From contig NZ_LATM01000019.1 in NCBI RefSeq assembly GCF_000972495.1, positions 1-64,000 on the forward strand: DNA of 64,000 nt. Reading direction: 5' to 3'. Below the pieces are notes generated by a model. It saw nothing but the letters and a program-made list of their open reading frames with translations, searched no databases and was not told the DNA's origin. Of this stretch, positions 43,524-51,208 are shown piece by piece. The first letter of the stretch is position 1. The number at the start of each line of letters is the position of its first letter. The DNA is from Hymenobacter terrenus (GTDB taxonomy: Bacteria > Bacteroidota > Bacteroidia > Cytophagales > Hymenobacteraceae). The translations under genes and the position numbers were made by a program.

Positions 43524-45584
43524 TTACTGCTTCACAGCTGGTGTCACCCCCATGTTGGCGTAGCAGAAGCTCCATACGTCGGCCCACTCGGCTATCTGGA
43601 GCCTGGTGCTTTTGCCGGCGCCGTGGCCGGCGTTTACATCCACGCGAATCAGAGTCGGGTGTGGGCCGGCGTTGGCGGCTTGCAGGGCGGCGGCGAACTT
43701 GAAGGAGTGGGCGGGCACCACCCGGTCGTCGTGGTCGGCGGTGGTGATGAGGGTGGCGGGGTAGGCAGTGCCGGGCCGGAGGTTGTGCAGGGGCGAGAAC
43801 TGACGCAGATTTTCGAACTGAGCCGGGTCGTCGGAGGTGCCGTATTCGGGGGCCCAGTTCCAGCCGATGGTGAACTTTTGGTAGCGCAGCATGTCCAGCA
43901 CACCCACGGCGGGCAGGGCTACTTGGCACAGGTCGGGGCGCTGGGTCATGGTGGCGCCCACGAGCAGGCCGCCGTTCGAGCCGCCGGCGATGGCGAGGTG
44001 GGCGGTGTCGGTGTAGCGGTTGGCTTTGAGATATTCGGCGGCGGCAATGAAGTCGTCGAATACATTTTGCTTGTGCGGCGTCATGCCGGCCTGGTGCCAG
44101 GCTTCGCCGTACTCACCGCCGCCGCGCAAATTGGGAATGGCTAGGATGCCGCCGTTTTCGAGCCACAGCATGCGGGCCACCGAGAAGCCCGGCGTGAGGG
44201 AGACGTTGAAACCACCGTAGGCGTAGAGGTAGGTAGGGTTCCGGCTGTTCAGCTCCACGCCTTTTTTATGCACGATGAACATGGGAATTTTCGTGCCGTC
44301 CTTGCTGGAGTAGAACACCTGCGTGGTTAGGTAGTCCTGCGGGTTTACATCTACTGTGGGGGCGCGAAATACGGTGCTGGTATTGGTAGCAATGTCGTAC
44401 TGATAGATGGTCGTGGGGTAGGTAAACGACGTGAAGGCGTAGTACACTACCTGGGCATCGCGCCGGCCGCCGAAGCCGCTGGCCGTACCAATGGCTGGCA
44501 GCTGCACATCGTGCTGAAACTCGCCCAGCTCGGAATATACCTTCACCTGTGAGCTGGCATCGTTCAGGTAATCGGCAATGAGGTGGCCGCCCACCTGGCT
44601 CACGCTTTCGAGTTTGTTCTTGCTTTCGGGCAGTACATCGTGCCAGTTAGCTTCCTGCGGCTGCCTGGGGTCGATGCGGACGACGCGGTAGCGGGGAGCC
44701 TGGTAATTGGTGTAAACCAGCACCTCGCCGCCCACGTTGCCGATAACAGTGTTGTTGAACTCGTACGACTCGATGAGCGTGGTCCAGGTGGCGGCTTGCT
44801 TGGGGTCGGTGAGGTCGCGCACCTGCAGGCGGTTGCCGTCCGACTTGCCATCGGTGAGGTATAGGCACAGGAACCGCTCGTCCTCGGTGGCGCTGGCAAT
44901 GCGGAAGCCGAGGGGCATTTCCGGGTTTTCGTACACCAGCCGGTCGGCGCTCTGGGGCGTGTTGAGCTGGTGGAAATACACCTTGTGGTACTCGTTCATG
45001 CCGGCCAGCTTGTCTTCGCCAGCTTTGGGAGCGTCGTAGCGGCTGTAGTAGAAGCCGTTTTGGACCCACGACGTGCCGGAGACTTTCACCCAATTCAGCT
45101 CTTCGGGCAGCAGCTCATTGGTGGTCAAATCCAGGATGCGGACCTGGTGCCAGTCGGAGCCACCGCCGCTGGTGGCGTAGGCCAGGTAGCGGTGGTCGTT
45201 GCTGAACTCGGTGCCGGCCAGGGCCGTGGTACCATCAGCCGAAAACTGGTTGGGGTCGAGCAGCACTTTCGGCTCCGTGTTGCCGCGCTGGCGGTAGACG
45301 ACCGCCTGGTTTTGCAGGCCGTCATTTTTGCTGAAAACCAGGTCTGAACCTACTTGCTCGGGCACGCTATAGCGCTCGTAATTCCACATGGTGGTGAGGC
45401 GCTCCCGGATTTTATCACGAAACGGAATCTGGTCCAGATATCCGAAGGTGACTTCGTTTTGAGCCGTTACCCAGGCCTTGGTTTCGGGGGCGTCGAGGGC
45501 TTCGAGCCAGCGGTAGGGGTCGGGTATTTGCACGCCGAAATAGGTGTCGGCGAAATCAGATTTAGGGCTGTTGGGATATTGCAC
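43524..45584 (-). CDS. Prolyl oligopeptidase (S9A)
   Basis: 686 residues from a GTG at 45584 (VQYPNSPKSDFADTYFG). It cleaves proline-containing peptides. The N-terminal seven-bladed propeller starts at DPYRWLEALD; the C-terminal alpha/beta hydrolase has the nucleophile in AGGSNGGLLVGA (near residue 542), the Asp in TTADHDDRVVPAHS and the His in NAGHGAGKS. Bacteroidota homologues normally have a signal peptide; here the signal lies immediately upstream in another frame (45562-45759), so the gene is probably frameshifted at its 5' end, or sequenced with an indel. Confidence 0.9.
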   Translation of the reverse strand: MQYPNSPKSDFADTYFGVQIPDPYRWLEALDAPETKAWVTAQNEVTFGYLDQIPFRDKIRERLTTMWNYERYSVPEQVGSDLVFSKNDGLQNQAVVYRQRGNTEPKVLLDPNQFSADGTTALAGTEFSNDHRYLAYATSGGGSDWHQVRILDLTTNELLPEELNWVKVSGTSWVQNGFYYSRYDAPKAGEDKLAGMNEYHKVYFHQLNTPQSADRLVYENPEMPLGFRIASATEDERFLCLYLTDGKSDGNRLQVRDLTDPKQAATWTTLIESYEFNNTVIGNVGGEVLVYTNYQAPRYRVVRIDPRQPQEANWHDVLPESKNKLESVSQVGGHLIADYLNDASSQVKVYSELGEFQHDVQLPAIGTASGFGGRRDAQVVYYAFTSFTYPTTIYQYDIATNTSTVFRAPTVDVNPQDYLTTQVFYSSKDGTKIPMFIVHKKGVELNSRNPTYLYAYGGFNVSLTPGFSVARMLWLENGGILAIPNLRGGGEYGEAWHQAGMTPHKQNVFDDFIAAAEYLKANRYTDTAHLAIAGGSNGGLLVGATMTQRPDLCQVALPAVGVLDMLRYQKFTIGWNWAPEYGTSDDPAQFENLRQFSPLHNLRPGTAYPATLITTADHDDRVVPAHSFKFAAALQAANAGPHPTLIRVDVNAGHGAGKSTRLQIAEWADVWSFCYANMGVTPAVKQ

Positions 45585-45759
45585 GGCGGGAGGAATCGGG
45601 GAGGGCAGGGCCGGGCTGGCGAGTAGGTTCGGCAGTTTCCGGAGACGTCGTTTCGGTCAGGGCTTGGTGGCGCGGCATGGTGTTGCGCGCTGGTGGCGTG
45701 GTAGTGCGGCAGGCGGTAAGGGCCACCAATACGGTAAATAAAGGCAGGGCAGCTTTCAT
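45562..45759 (-). pseudogene. Frameshifted lipoprotein signal of the S9A peptidase
   Basis: From ATG 45759 the frame reads MKAALPLFTVLVALTACRTT, a clear lipoprotein signal with lipobox ALTAC, then a Pro/Thr-rich linker, and stops at 45562 inside the peptidase start region. The linker read in the peptidase frame (PALPSPIPPAVQYPNSPKSD) continues smoothly into the enzyme. One single-base indel around 45590-45650 would join the two into a normal secreted peptidase. Confidence 0.65.
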
Positions 45760-45827
45760 AGGGAACGGGGAAAAGGCCATTGCCCACCCGAACATCCGTC
45801 GGAGCAGCAACCCAGTACTACCGAAAG

Positions 45828-46931
45828 TTAGTCCATTTGAACGTCATCGGCAATGCTCCCCGCCGGGCCATCGGGCGCGGGCTTCGTGGTGGGCGCGGCC
45901 GGGGCTACTGTCACGGGAGATTGGGCGGCCACGGCCGCTACCAGCTCCGGCAAGTTATTACGTAGCCATTGCAGCTCTTCATCTACCCGTTGGCTTACCA
46001 GGCGCTCTACTTCCAGGCGCTGGGCCGGGCTGAGCTGGTCGGCCACCGGGGCCGCCGTGGTGGTGCCAGGGGTTGGTGCGGCGGCCAGTACCAGGGCTTC
46101 GGCGCGCTTCACGCGGGCCACCGAGTCGGCAACGGCGGCGCTGGTTTCGGCCGCGGCAGCCTGAGCAGCAGTAGCGGCCTGCTTGGCGGTGAGGGTTTCG
46201 CGGCGCTGCTGCCGGCGCCATTGGCCCAGCGTTATGCGCAGCATGATGTAGAGCACCAGGCTCAGGATGCCCAGAATCAGTGCCAGGGGGGCGGCAAAGC
46301 GGTTGAGCAAGCTGCCCGCGCCGGTGGCGGATTGGGTGGGGGAGGGGAGGCCCGCGGCGTCGCGCTCAGCAGCAGCCTGAGCTTCGGCTGCTTCGACCAC
46401 GCCGGGGGCACCGCTGCTGGTGGCTGCCGTGTCGGCGGTTTCGGGAACTATGGCGGCGGGCACATCACCGGGGGGCGTGCCGCTTACCACGTAGTTGGTC
46501 AGGGCGGTTTCGAGGGCGGCTACGCGGGCCATGCGGGCCGGGTCTTTGCGGCGGGCCGGCGAGCTTTTTAGCTTGCTGATAATGGCCTTGGCCAGGGCTG
46601 CCAGTCGGGCGGGGTTGTCTTTTTTGCCCTGATAAATGCTGCCCTTGCCTTCGATGGGCTCGTACAACAGGCTGTACACGCGCAGGCTATCGGGCCGGAT
46701 GCTAGTGGCCAGGCCTGGCAGGTTGCCGCCTTCGCAGCGCACGGTGCTTTTGAGGTTGGGCCGGCCGGCATCGTCGTACACGAAGCGCACGGTGGCGCAC
46801 CAGATTTGCACCTTGGCTTCATCGAGCGAGGGCTGGCCGAGGGGCGTTTGGGCGCGGAGCGGGCTTGCAGTTGCTAGTAGCACAGCGGCCAAAAAGGTGG
46901 CCAAAGCAGGGCGAGAAATCATAAGCAGCAT
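45828..46931 (-). CDS. Membrane protein of unknown function with coiled C-terminal part
   Basis: About 367 residues from ATG 46931. A signal peptide (ISRPALATFLAAVLLATASP, then LRAQ) is followed by a soluble domain with IWCATVRFVYDDAGRPNLKS and a cysteine pair (WCATV ... VRCEGG), an Ala/Thr-rich linker, one membrane span (AAPLALILGILSLVLYIML), and an Ala-rich helix-forming tail of about 150 residues. Domain not recognised. It lies next to the T6SS effector region on the same strand, but a link is not shown. The frame extends upstream to 47069 without a better start. Confidence 0.7.
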   Translation of the reverse strand: MLLMISRPALATFLAAVLLATASPLRAQTPLGQPSLDEAKVQIWCATVRFVYDDAGRPNLKSTVRCEGGNLPGLATSIRPDSLRVYSLLYEPIEGKGSIYQGKKDNPARLAALAKAIISKLKSSPARRKDPARMARVAALETALTNYVVSGTPPGDVPAAIVPETADTAATSSGAPGVVEAAEAQAAAERDAAGLPSPTQSATGAGSLLNRFAAPLALILGILSLVLYIMLRITLGQWRRQQRRETLTAKQAATAAQAAAAETSAAVADSVARVKRAEALVLAAAPTPGTTTAAPVADQLSPAQRLEVERLVSQRVDEELQWLRNNLPELVAAVAAQSPVTVAPAAPTTKPAPDGPAGSIADDVQMD

Positions 46932-47054
46932 GGTTTTTACCGGAAAGTACGCGGTTGGGCTCAACTTATTGTGGGGCCGGTACCATGCGGCGAGACTTGG
47001 CGAGCGTTTGGAGGCTGAAATTTCGGAGGCGGCGCGGTGGAGGGACCTCACCTC

Positions 47055-47127
47055 CAGCCCCTCTCCCAAAGCGAGGGGAGCCTAGCATCAGCACAGGGCT
47101 AGTGCTCCCTCTCTTTGGGAGAGGGGC
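47055..47127. repeat. CTCTCCC/GGGAGAG palindrome
   Basis: Arms CTCTCCCAAAG (47061-47071) and CTTTGGGAGAG (47112-47122) are perfect inverse complements inside broader CCCCTCTCCC/GGGAGAGGGG context; similar in style to the element at 8230-8262. Likely a dispersed palindromic element. Confidence 0.6.
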
Positions 47128-47230
47128 CGTGCCCGGTAGAGGACAGGGGAGATGCTTCGGTTGCGCTCGGCATGCCTCGTCTCTTACTGCATCATTTTCA
47201 CATCATAAGGCTTGTAAACTATCCTGTGCT

Positions 47231-47520
47231 TCACGATGACCTTTTTCGACCATTAGACGGGGAAGTTGGCAGCCCGTCATCCCGCACCAGGACGGGGTGC
47301 CGAAACGGTCGCACCCGGATAATTGCCTGCCAGCCCGCCGGAAAAGCATCGGTCCCGAACACGCTCCCCGTCGGCGTGGCCACCTCCCTGATGTCCCAGG
47401 CGTCGGCCGGGTCGAGGTATACGAACTTGGAATGCAAGGGCCGGGGCACCGCCGGGACGTGCAGCGGCCCAGTTTGGTACATGTAAGTTGCATCGCGCAC
47501 GAACGCTGCGTTCGTGCTGT
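47231..47520 (-). pseudogene. Truncated copy of the candidate immunity gene at 48277-48930
   Basis: The segment MYQTGPLHVPAVPRPLHSKF ... IREVATPTGSVFGTDAFPAG ... IIRVRPF aligns with MYQAGPPNVPAVPRPLHFEL ... IREVATPAGSAFGTDAFPES ... VIRVGPF of the gene at 48277. Only the C-terminal third is present; the N-terminal two thirds are missing and the frame upstream of it is unrelated. It is a relic from duplication in the T6SS effector locus. Confidence 0.85.
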
Positions 47521-47556
47521 TAGTGGCCGATGGCCGGTAGCTTGGCGGTAGGGTAC

Positions 47557-47868
47557 TCAAAACCAGTTGTAAGGCTGGCCGTTGCTGGCCGCGTATTGGG
47601 CCAGCAGGTGCTTGGTGGGCATGGGTGGAGCCACGAAGGCAATACCCGTTTCGCGGTTGACCACAATGGGCCCCACGCCGATGGCCATGGCGCGCACGTT
47701 GCCGGTATGCACGTATTCGCGGGTGTTGAAGGGAAACAGCCAAGCCAGGTCCGACTCCACTACCAGCGGTTCGATAAGGACTAGGTCGAGGGCGTCATTG
47801 CCGGGCAGCTCCCCAATCACGCTCAGCGTGGTTAAGGCAATTTTTCGGGCTTCTTGCTTGGTCAGCAT
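47557..47868 (-). CDS. Imm35/YrhB-like immunity protein
   Basis: 103 residues, no signal or membrane segment. The start MLTKQEARKIALTTLSVIGE and the core LVLIEPLVVESDLAWLFPFN ... IGVGPIVVNRETGIAFVAPP resemble the Imm35 (YrhB) family of polymorphic toxin immunity proteins. The gene follows a decayed papain-fold-like toxin fragment (47903-48175), its likely former partner. Family assignment is by pattern, so moderate. Confidence 0.7.
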   Translation of the reverse strand: MLTKQEARKIALTTLSVIGELPGNDALDLVLIEPLVVESDLAWLFPFNTREYVHTGNVRAMAIGVGPIVVNRETGIAFVAPPMPTKHLLAQYAASNGQPYNWF

Positions 47869-47902
47869 CTGCGAAAAGGAAGTTAGGTGGGCCAGGAGAG
47901 AG

Positions 47903-48175
47903 CTAGGGCACGGGCACCGGGTTGGGAATAATGCCGAGCTTGAGGTCGACCTCGGAGCCGTAGCGTTCCTGTGCCTCCGCCGGGCTGGTCATAATGCCCT
48001 GCGGGTACTGCGGGCCCCAGGTTTGGCCTTCGATGATGGTGGGCACGCCGTCGTGGTTGGTGATGATGACTACGTGCGCATTCACGTCCTTCTGGCCCAG
48101 GATGAGCAGCAGGGCATTGGTGCCCGGCGCGTAGCTCGCTACTACGCGGAAGGCTTCAAGCCAAGAACAGGTAGC
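47903..48175 (-). pseudogene. C-terminal fragment of a papain-fold-like toxin
   Basis: The open segment encodes LEAFRVVASYAPGTNALLLI then QKDVNAHVVIITNHDGVPTI and IEGQTWGP, ending in IIPNPVPVP. NAHVV plus EGQ matches the His and Asn/Gln part of papain-like deamidase/protease toxins (Tox-PL type). A stop codon at 48176-48178 closes the frame, and the part that would hold the catalytic cysteine and any delivery domain is missing. It has no start codon of its own beyond an internal ATG. It lies just ahead of the Imm35-like gene. Confidence 0.7.
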
Positions 48176-48276
48176 TTAAATTGGAGGTGCACTTGCGCCC
48201 ATTACCGACCAGCAAGTGATTGGAACAGGGTCTGCTCTACCCAAAGTTTGTCCCGTTTATGCGCTCGCCATCTGCT

Positions 48277-48930
48277 TCAGCCCCAAGGCGTCCACTGGCC
48301 AGTGCTGGGCTGTCGGGCCGGGCGCCCGTCATCCAGCACCGGAACTGAGCCTTGGAACGGCCCCACCCGAATAACCTCCTGCTCACTCTCTGGAAACGCA
48401 TCGGTCCCGAACGCGCTCCCCGCCGGCGTGGCCACCTCCCTGATGGCCTCGGCCGGGCCGAAGCTGACATACCCGAGTTCGAAATGCAGGGGCCGAGGCA
48501 CCGCCGGCACATTCGGCGGGCCGGCTTGGTACATGTTGTTGAGCTGCAACGGCAGGGCCAGCTCCACAGTTTCCTCGTACGCGGCCCCCGGCTCCACCCG
48601 CGTCATGAACGGGATGCGCAGCGCTTCCACCATCAACCCGGGGGGCACGTCGGTCACCTTCTTGCTCACCGTCACGGCTTCGGGACTCACCTCAACGTTG
48701 GCCAAGTTGGGCAATACGCCGAACAGAACTTGGTTGCGGCCGGGGTCGCGCCAGGCCCTTTTCCAAAGCTGGTTCAGGAAGTAGAGCGGCTGCGCGCCGG
48801 TGTTGCGCACGCGGTAGTGCAGGCGCAATGCCCCGGCGGCCGGGCCGTCGGTCGAGGCCGTCACCGTCAGCGTGCAAGCATCGGTTTCGGCCGTCAGGGT
48901 TTCGCTGGTCAGAAAGTCTGCTGTCGTCAT
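48277..48930 (-). CDS. Candidate immunity protein for the TssD-M91 effector
   Basis: 217 residues from ATG 48930 (MTTADFLTSETLTAETDACT); the frame reaches 48957 but the internal ATG is the better start. Predicted mainly beta: LTVTASTDGPAAGALRLHYR looks like an immunoglobulin-like fold. No family recognised. It starts 43 bases after the effector stop on the same strand, the position of immunity genes, and its C-terminal third is duplicated as a relic at 47231-47520. The role is inference from position and duplication. Confidence 0.65.
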   Translation of the reverse strand: MTTADFLTSETLTAETDACTLTVTASTDGPAAGALRLHYRVRNTGAQPLYFLNQLWKRAWRDPGRNQVLFGVLPNLANVEVSPEAVTVSKKVTDVPPGLMVEALRIPFMTRVEPGAAYEETVELALPLQLNNMYQAGPPNVPAVPRPLHFELGYVSFGPAEAIREVATPAGSAFGTDAFPESEQEVIRVGPFQGSVPVLDDGRPARQPSTGQWTPWG

Positions 48931-48973
48931 GAGAACACTGCGAATGGGAAAAGGCATAGCCAGTGTGCTGGCG

Positions 48974-50227
48974 TTAGTAATGCTCGCGGAGGGGCTGCGG
49001 CGGATTCCACTCTGCCCGAATCTTGTTTTCTGTAATCGGGTATTTGTCGTACGGCGGTACGCCTACGGTTTCCAGTTCGTACACATGGACTTCAGCCTGC
49101 TTCTTAGGCTTTTTCACTTCTTCGGCATCGTCCGGTTTCTCAGTCTTTTCTGGCGCCTGGGTATTGTCCCGTTTCTCGGCGTCCTGCGGCTGCTTATCGT
49201 TGTCCGGCTCGGGCTGCCCGCCGTTAGGCGCAGAGCCCCGCCGCATTCGGCCGTGGGCTGCCTGCTCGGCATGAATCAACTCGTGCGCCAAGCCAATTCC
49301 GGGCGGCCGCTCCTGCCACGCCTTCTCGCCACCGATGCTGTTGAAGGGATTGTAACGGATGCCCATCGCGGTGCCCGCGCCCGGAGTTTTACCGTCTTCG
49401 TCATAAAAGGCCGGGGGCCAGTAGCCGTGAGGATATTCCTTGCTGGCATTGGGAAAAGCAGCACCGTTTACTTCTCCATAAAAGATTTCTATTCGCTTGC
49501 CTGACGCTTGCAAAGACTCTAGCAATTTCCGGCCTGTTTTTGTGTCGTAGAGCGCTTGCAAATCTGCCATCACCGCCTCTTTAAAGCCAGCCGGAACGGG
49601 GCCATCGTTTACGGGCCGCGAAGTCACGTCAAACGTGTGCCTGAGTAACTCGGTCACGGCCGGGCTTATCACCGCCGTGGTGGGTCGAACGAAGTACGTG
49701 GATGGGTCGTTCACGTCGAAAGCCGAACTCTTGGCCAAGGTTTCTCGCAGCACACCGGAGACGGGCGAGCCGGCAGCTGCCGCTACCGCCGCCAGCGCTT
49801 CGGCCGGCCCCGCCGTGGAGGTGGCTGCTACGGCCGCGGCCACCGCCGCGGGTCCGCCGGCCCGCAGCTCAAAGGTGGGCGCGGTGATAGCGAGTAGGCA
49901 CACGTAGGAGCCATCGCCGTCCGCGCCGCTTTCGAAGGCCTCATTGTACTGCACGCAGTCGCCTTCGGAAAAAGCAATGGTTTCGTAGGCAATGCGCTGG
50001 GCCGAGTCGTAAAAGACGACCTCGCCGGCCAAGGGTTTGCGCGGCGTATTCGCCCAGTTCAGAAGGGCGTCGTCCTCGGGCACGTCAAGGACGAGCTGTA
50101 GAGGGGAGTGGCGGACCTTGGCCGTTACCCGGCCGCGGGCATCAACATTTTGGTGGCATGAGTAGTTGCAGCGCACCACACGATAACTGTGGCCCTCAAC
50201 GTGCAGCTCGGCATAGAACGACGCCAT
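48974..50227 (-). CDS. T6SS tube protein (TssD/Hcp) fused to an M91-like metallopeptidase effector
   Basis: 417 residues. From ATG 50227 the first 130 residues are a Bacteroidota TssD domain: MASFYAELHVEGHSYRVVRC, SCHQNVDARGRVTAKV, CVQYNEAF. An Ala-rich linker (about 135-185) leads to a C-terminal domain with IEIFYGEVNG, the zinc motif in GLAHELIHAEQAAHG near 310, and the end ITENKIRAEWNPPQPLREHY, as in NleD-like M91 peptidases. Such a protein would be loaded as part of the T6SS tube and cut a target-cell protein. Catalytic residues (HELIH) are intact. The gene downstream is the likely immunity partner. No other T6SS structural gene is in the window. Confidence 0.9.
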   Translation of the reverse strand: MASFYAELHVEGHSYRVVRCNYSCHQNVDARGRVTAKVRHSPLQLVLDVPEDDALLNWANTPRKPLAGEVVFYDSAQRIAYETIAFSEGDCVQYNEAFESGADGDGSYVCLLAITAPTFELRAGGPAAVAAAVAATSTAGPAEALAAVAAAAGSPVSGVLRETLAKSSAFDVNDPSTYFVRPTTAVISPAVTELLRHTFDVTSRPVNDGPVPAGFKEAVMADLQALYDTKTGRKLLESLQASGKRIEIFYGEVNGAAFPNASKEYPHGYWPPAFYDEDGKTPGAGTAMGIRYNPFNSIGGEKAWQERPPGIGLAHELIHAEQAAHGRMRRGSAPNGGQPEPDNDKQPQDAEKRDNTQAPEKTEKPDDAEEVKKPKKQAEVHVYELETVGVPPYDKYPITENKIRAEWNPPQPLREHY

Positions 50228-50329
50228 GGAGTGGATTGAAAAGAGGAAAGTACTCTTTGAGAAAGCTAAAGTACTCGCCGACGCGGACATTCCCTTAAAT
50301 GCAGCCCCAGAACTTGAGGCGAATAAGGG

Positions 50330-50581
50330 GTGCTACAGCTGCTCAGCTGCCCCGTGCCGCTGCTCAACGCCTGCCACATCGTGCCCTGGGCCACAAGCCA
50401 CGACGACCCCCTGCCCAACGGTGTGGCCCTGGGTCCCAACCTGCACCGCGCCTTCAACCATCACCTGTTTATTAATATGCAGGTGCCTGCGGGCTTCAAT
50501 GAACCCAGCCGCGGTGGCTACGGCGTGCGTCGCTTCGGGGGCAGGCGCTGCGGCTGCCCCGGCAGCGAGAGTGGTGGCTGA
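50330..50581 (+). pseudogene. HNH catalytic fragment (C-terminal half of an HNH endonuclease)
   Basis: In one frame the DNA encodes LLNACHIVPWATSHDDPLPN then GVALGPNLHRAFNHHLF, the HNH_2 catalytic motif with the metal-binding histidines. No N-terminal half precedes it; instead the N-terminal half of the same family lies downstream at 50747-51112. After the motif the frame continues into unrelated Gly/Arg-rich sequence. A remnant in wrong order, not a functional gene. Confidence 0.8.
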
Positions 50582-50746
50582 AGGAGGAGAATCTAACGCA
50601 GCAGCGGGCGCGTTCCGAGGCCTACGTTTGGGCTGCTGGCTGCCTCGTAGTTCACTGATTACCCGCCCGTATTCTGGCGTGATGAACCCAGTCCCGCTCT
50701 GCTCTAAGGCCATCGGAAGACCCACGCGCAATTATCTTCGGCGGCC

Positions 50747-51112
50747 ATGCTCGCCATCTACCTCCGCCGCTTCCAGAAACTCCGCGTCGCCCGCAGCCGT
50801 CAGCACGGCGAAGCGCCCTACAAGCCCGCCCTGCTGCTGGCAGTGCTCGAAGGCATCGCCGACGGCTCTATTGCCGACAACCGCATCGAAATCACGCCCG
50901 AGCTCATCGCGGCCTTCAAAGCAATTTGCGCCGACCTGAGCACCTCGCCTCTGTTCACGGCCGCCAACTTCGCCCTGCCCTTCTACCACCTGCGCTCCGA
51001 CGGCTTCTGGCAGCTGCACACTTGGCCGGGCCTTGAAATTCTGCTCACCACCTCCAACTCCGTCCGCAGCTTCCGCCACTTGCGCGACGTGGTGGCCTAC
51101 GCCTCGGGTATT
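50747..51112 (+). pseudogene. N-terminal fragment of an HNH endonuclease
   Basis: Starts at ATG 50747 (MLAIYLRRFQKLRVARSRQH) and carries GEAPYKPALLLAVLEGIADG, TPELIAAFKAICADL, NFALPFYHLRSDGFWQL and SVRSFRHLRDVVAYAS, the conserved N-terminal region of HNH_2 restriction-type nucleases. Similarity stops near 51110, where the frame runs into non-homologous sequence to a stop at 51205. The catalytic half is absent here and present out of order at 50330-50581. The GHKL ATPase gene begins directly after. Confidence 0.8.
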
Positions 51113-51208
51113 CAAACGAAGAGGAAATTATCAATTAAACTCTGTAGTAAATCCCGGACTTATACATACCTTTCACACCTATTCTTACCTATCAATTATA
51201 CGTAGTTC

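Noticed and set aside
43623..44144. Gly/Val-rich open frame opposite the S9A peptidase
   Set aside because: Low-complexity shadow of the peptidase gene.
47582..48784. 400-codon open frame on the + strand across the cassette region
   Set aside because: Runs antisense to the Imm35-like gene, the toxin fragment and the candidate immunity gene, which have clear homology on the - strand.
50226..50939. 237-codon open frame starting opposite the TssD-M91 start
   Set aside because: Passes through the HNH fragment in the wrong frame and has no domain of its own.
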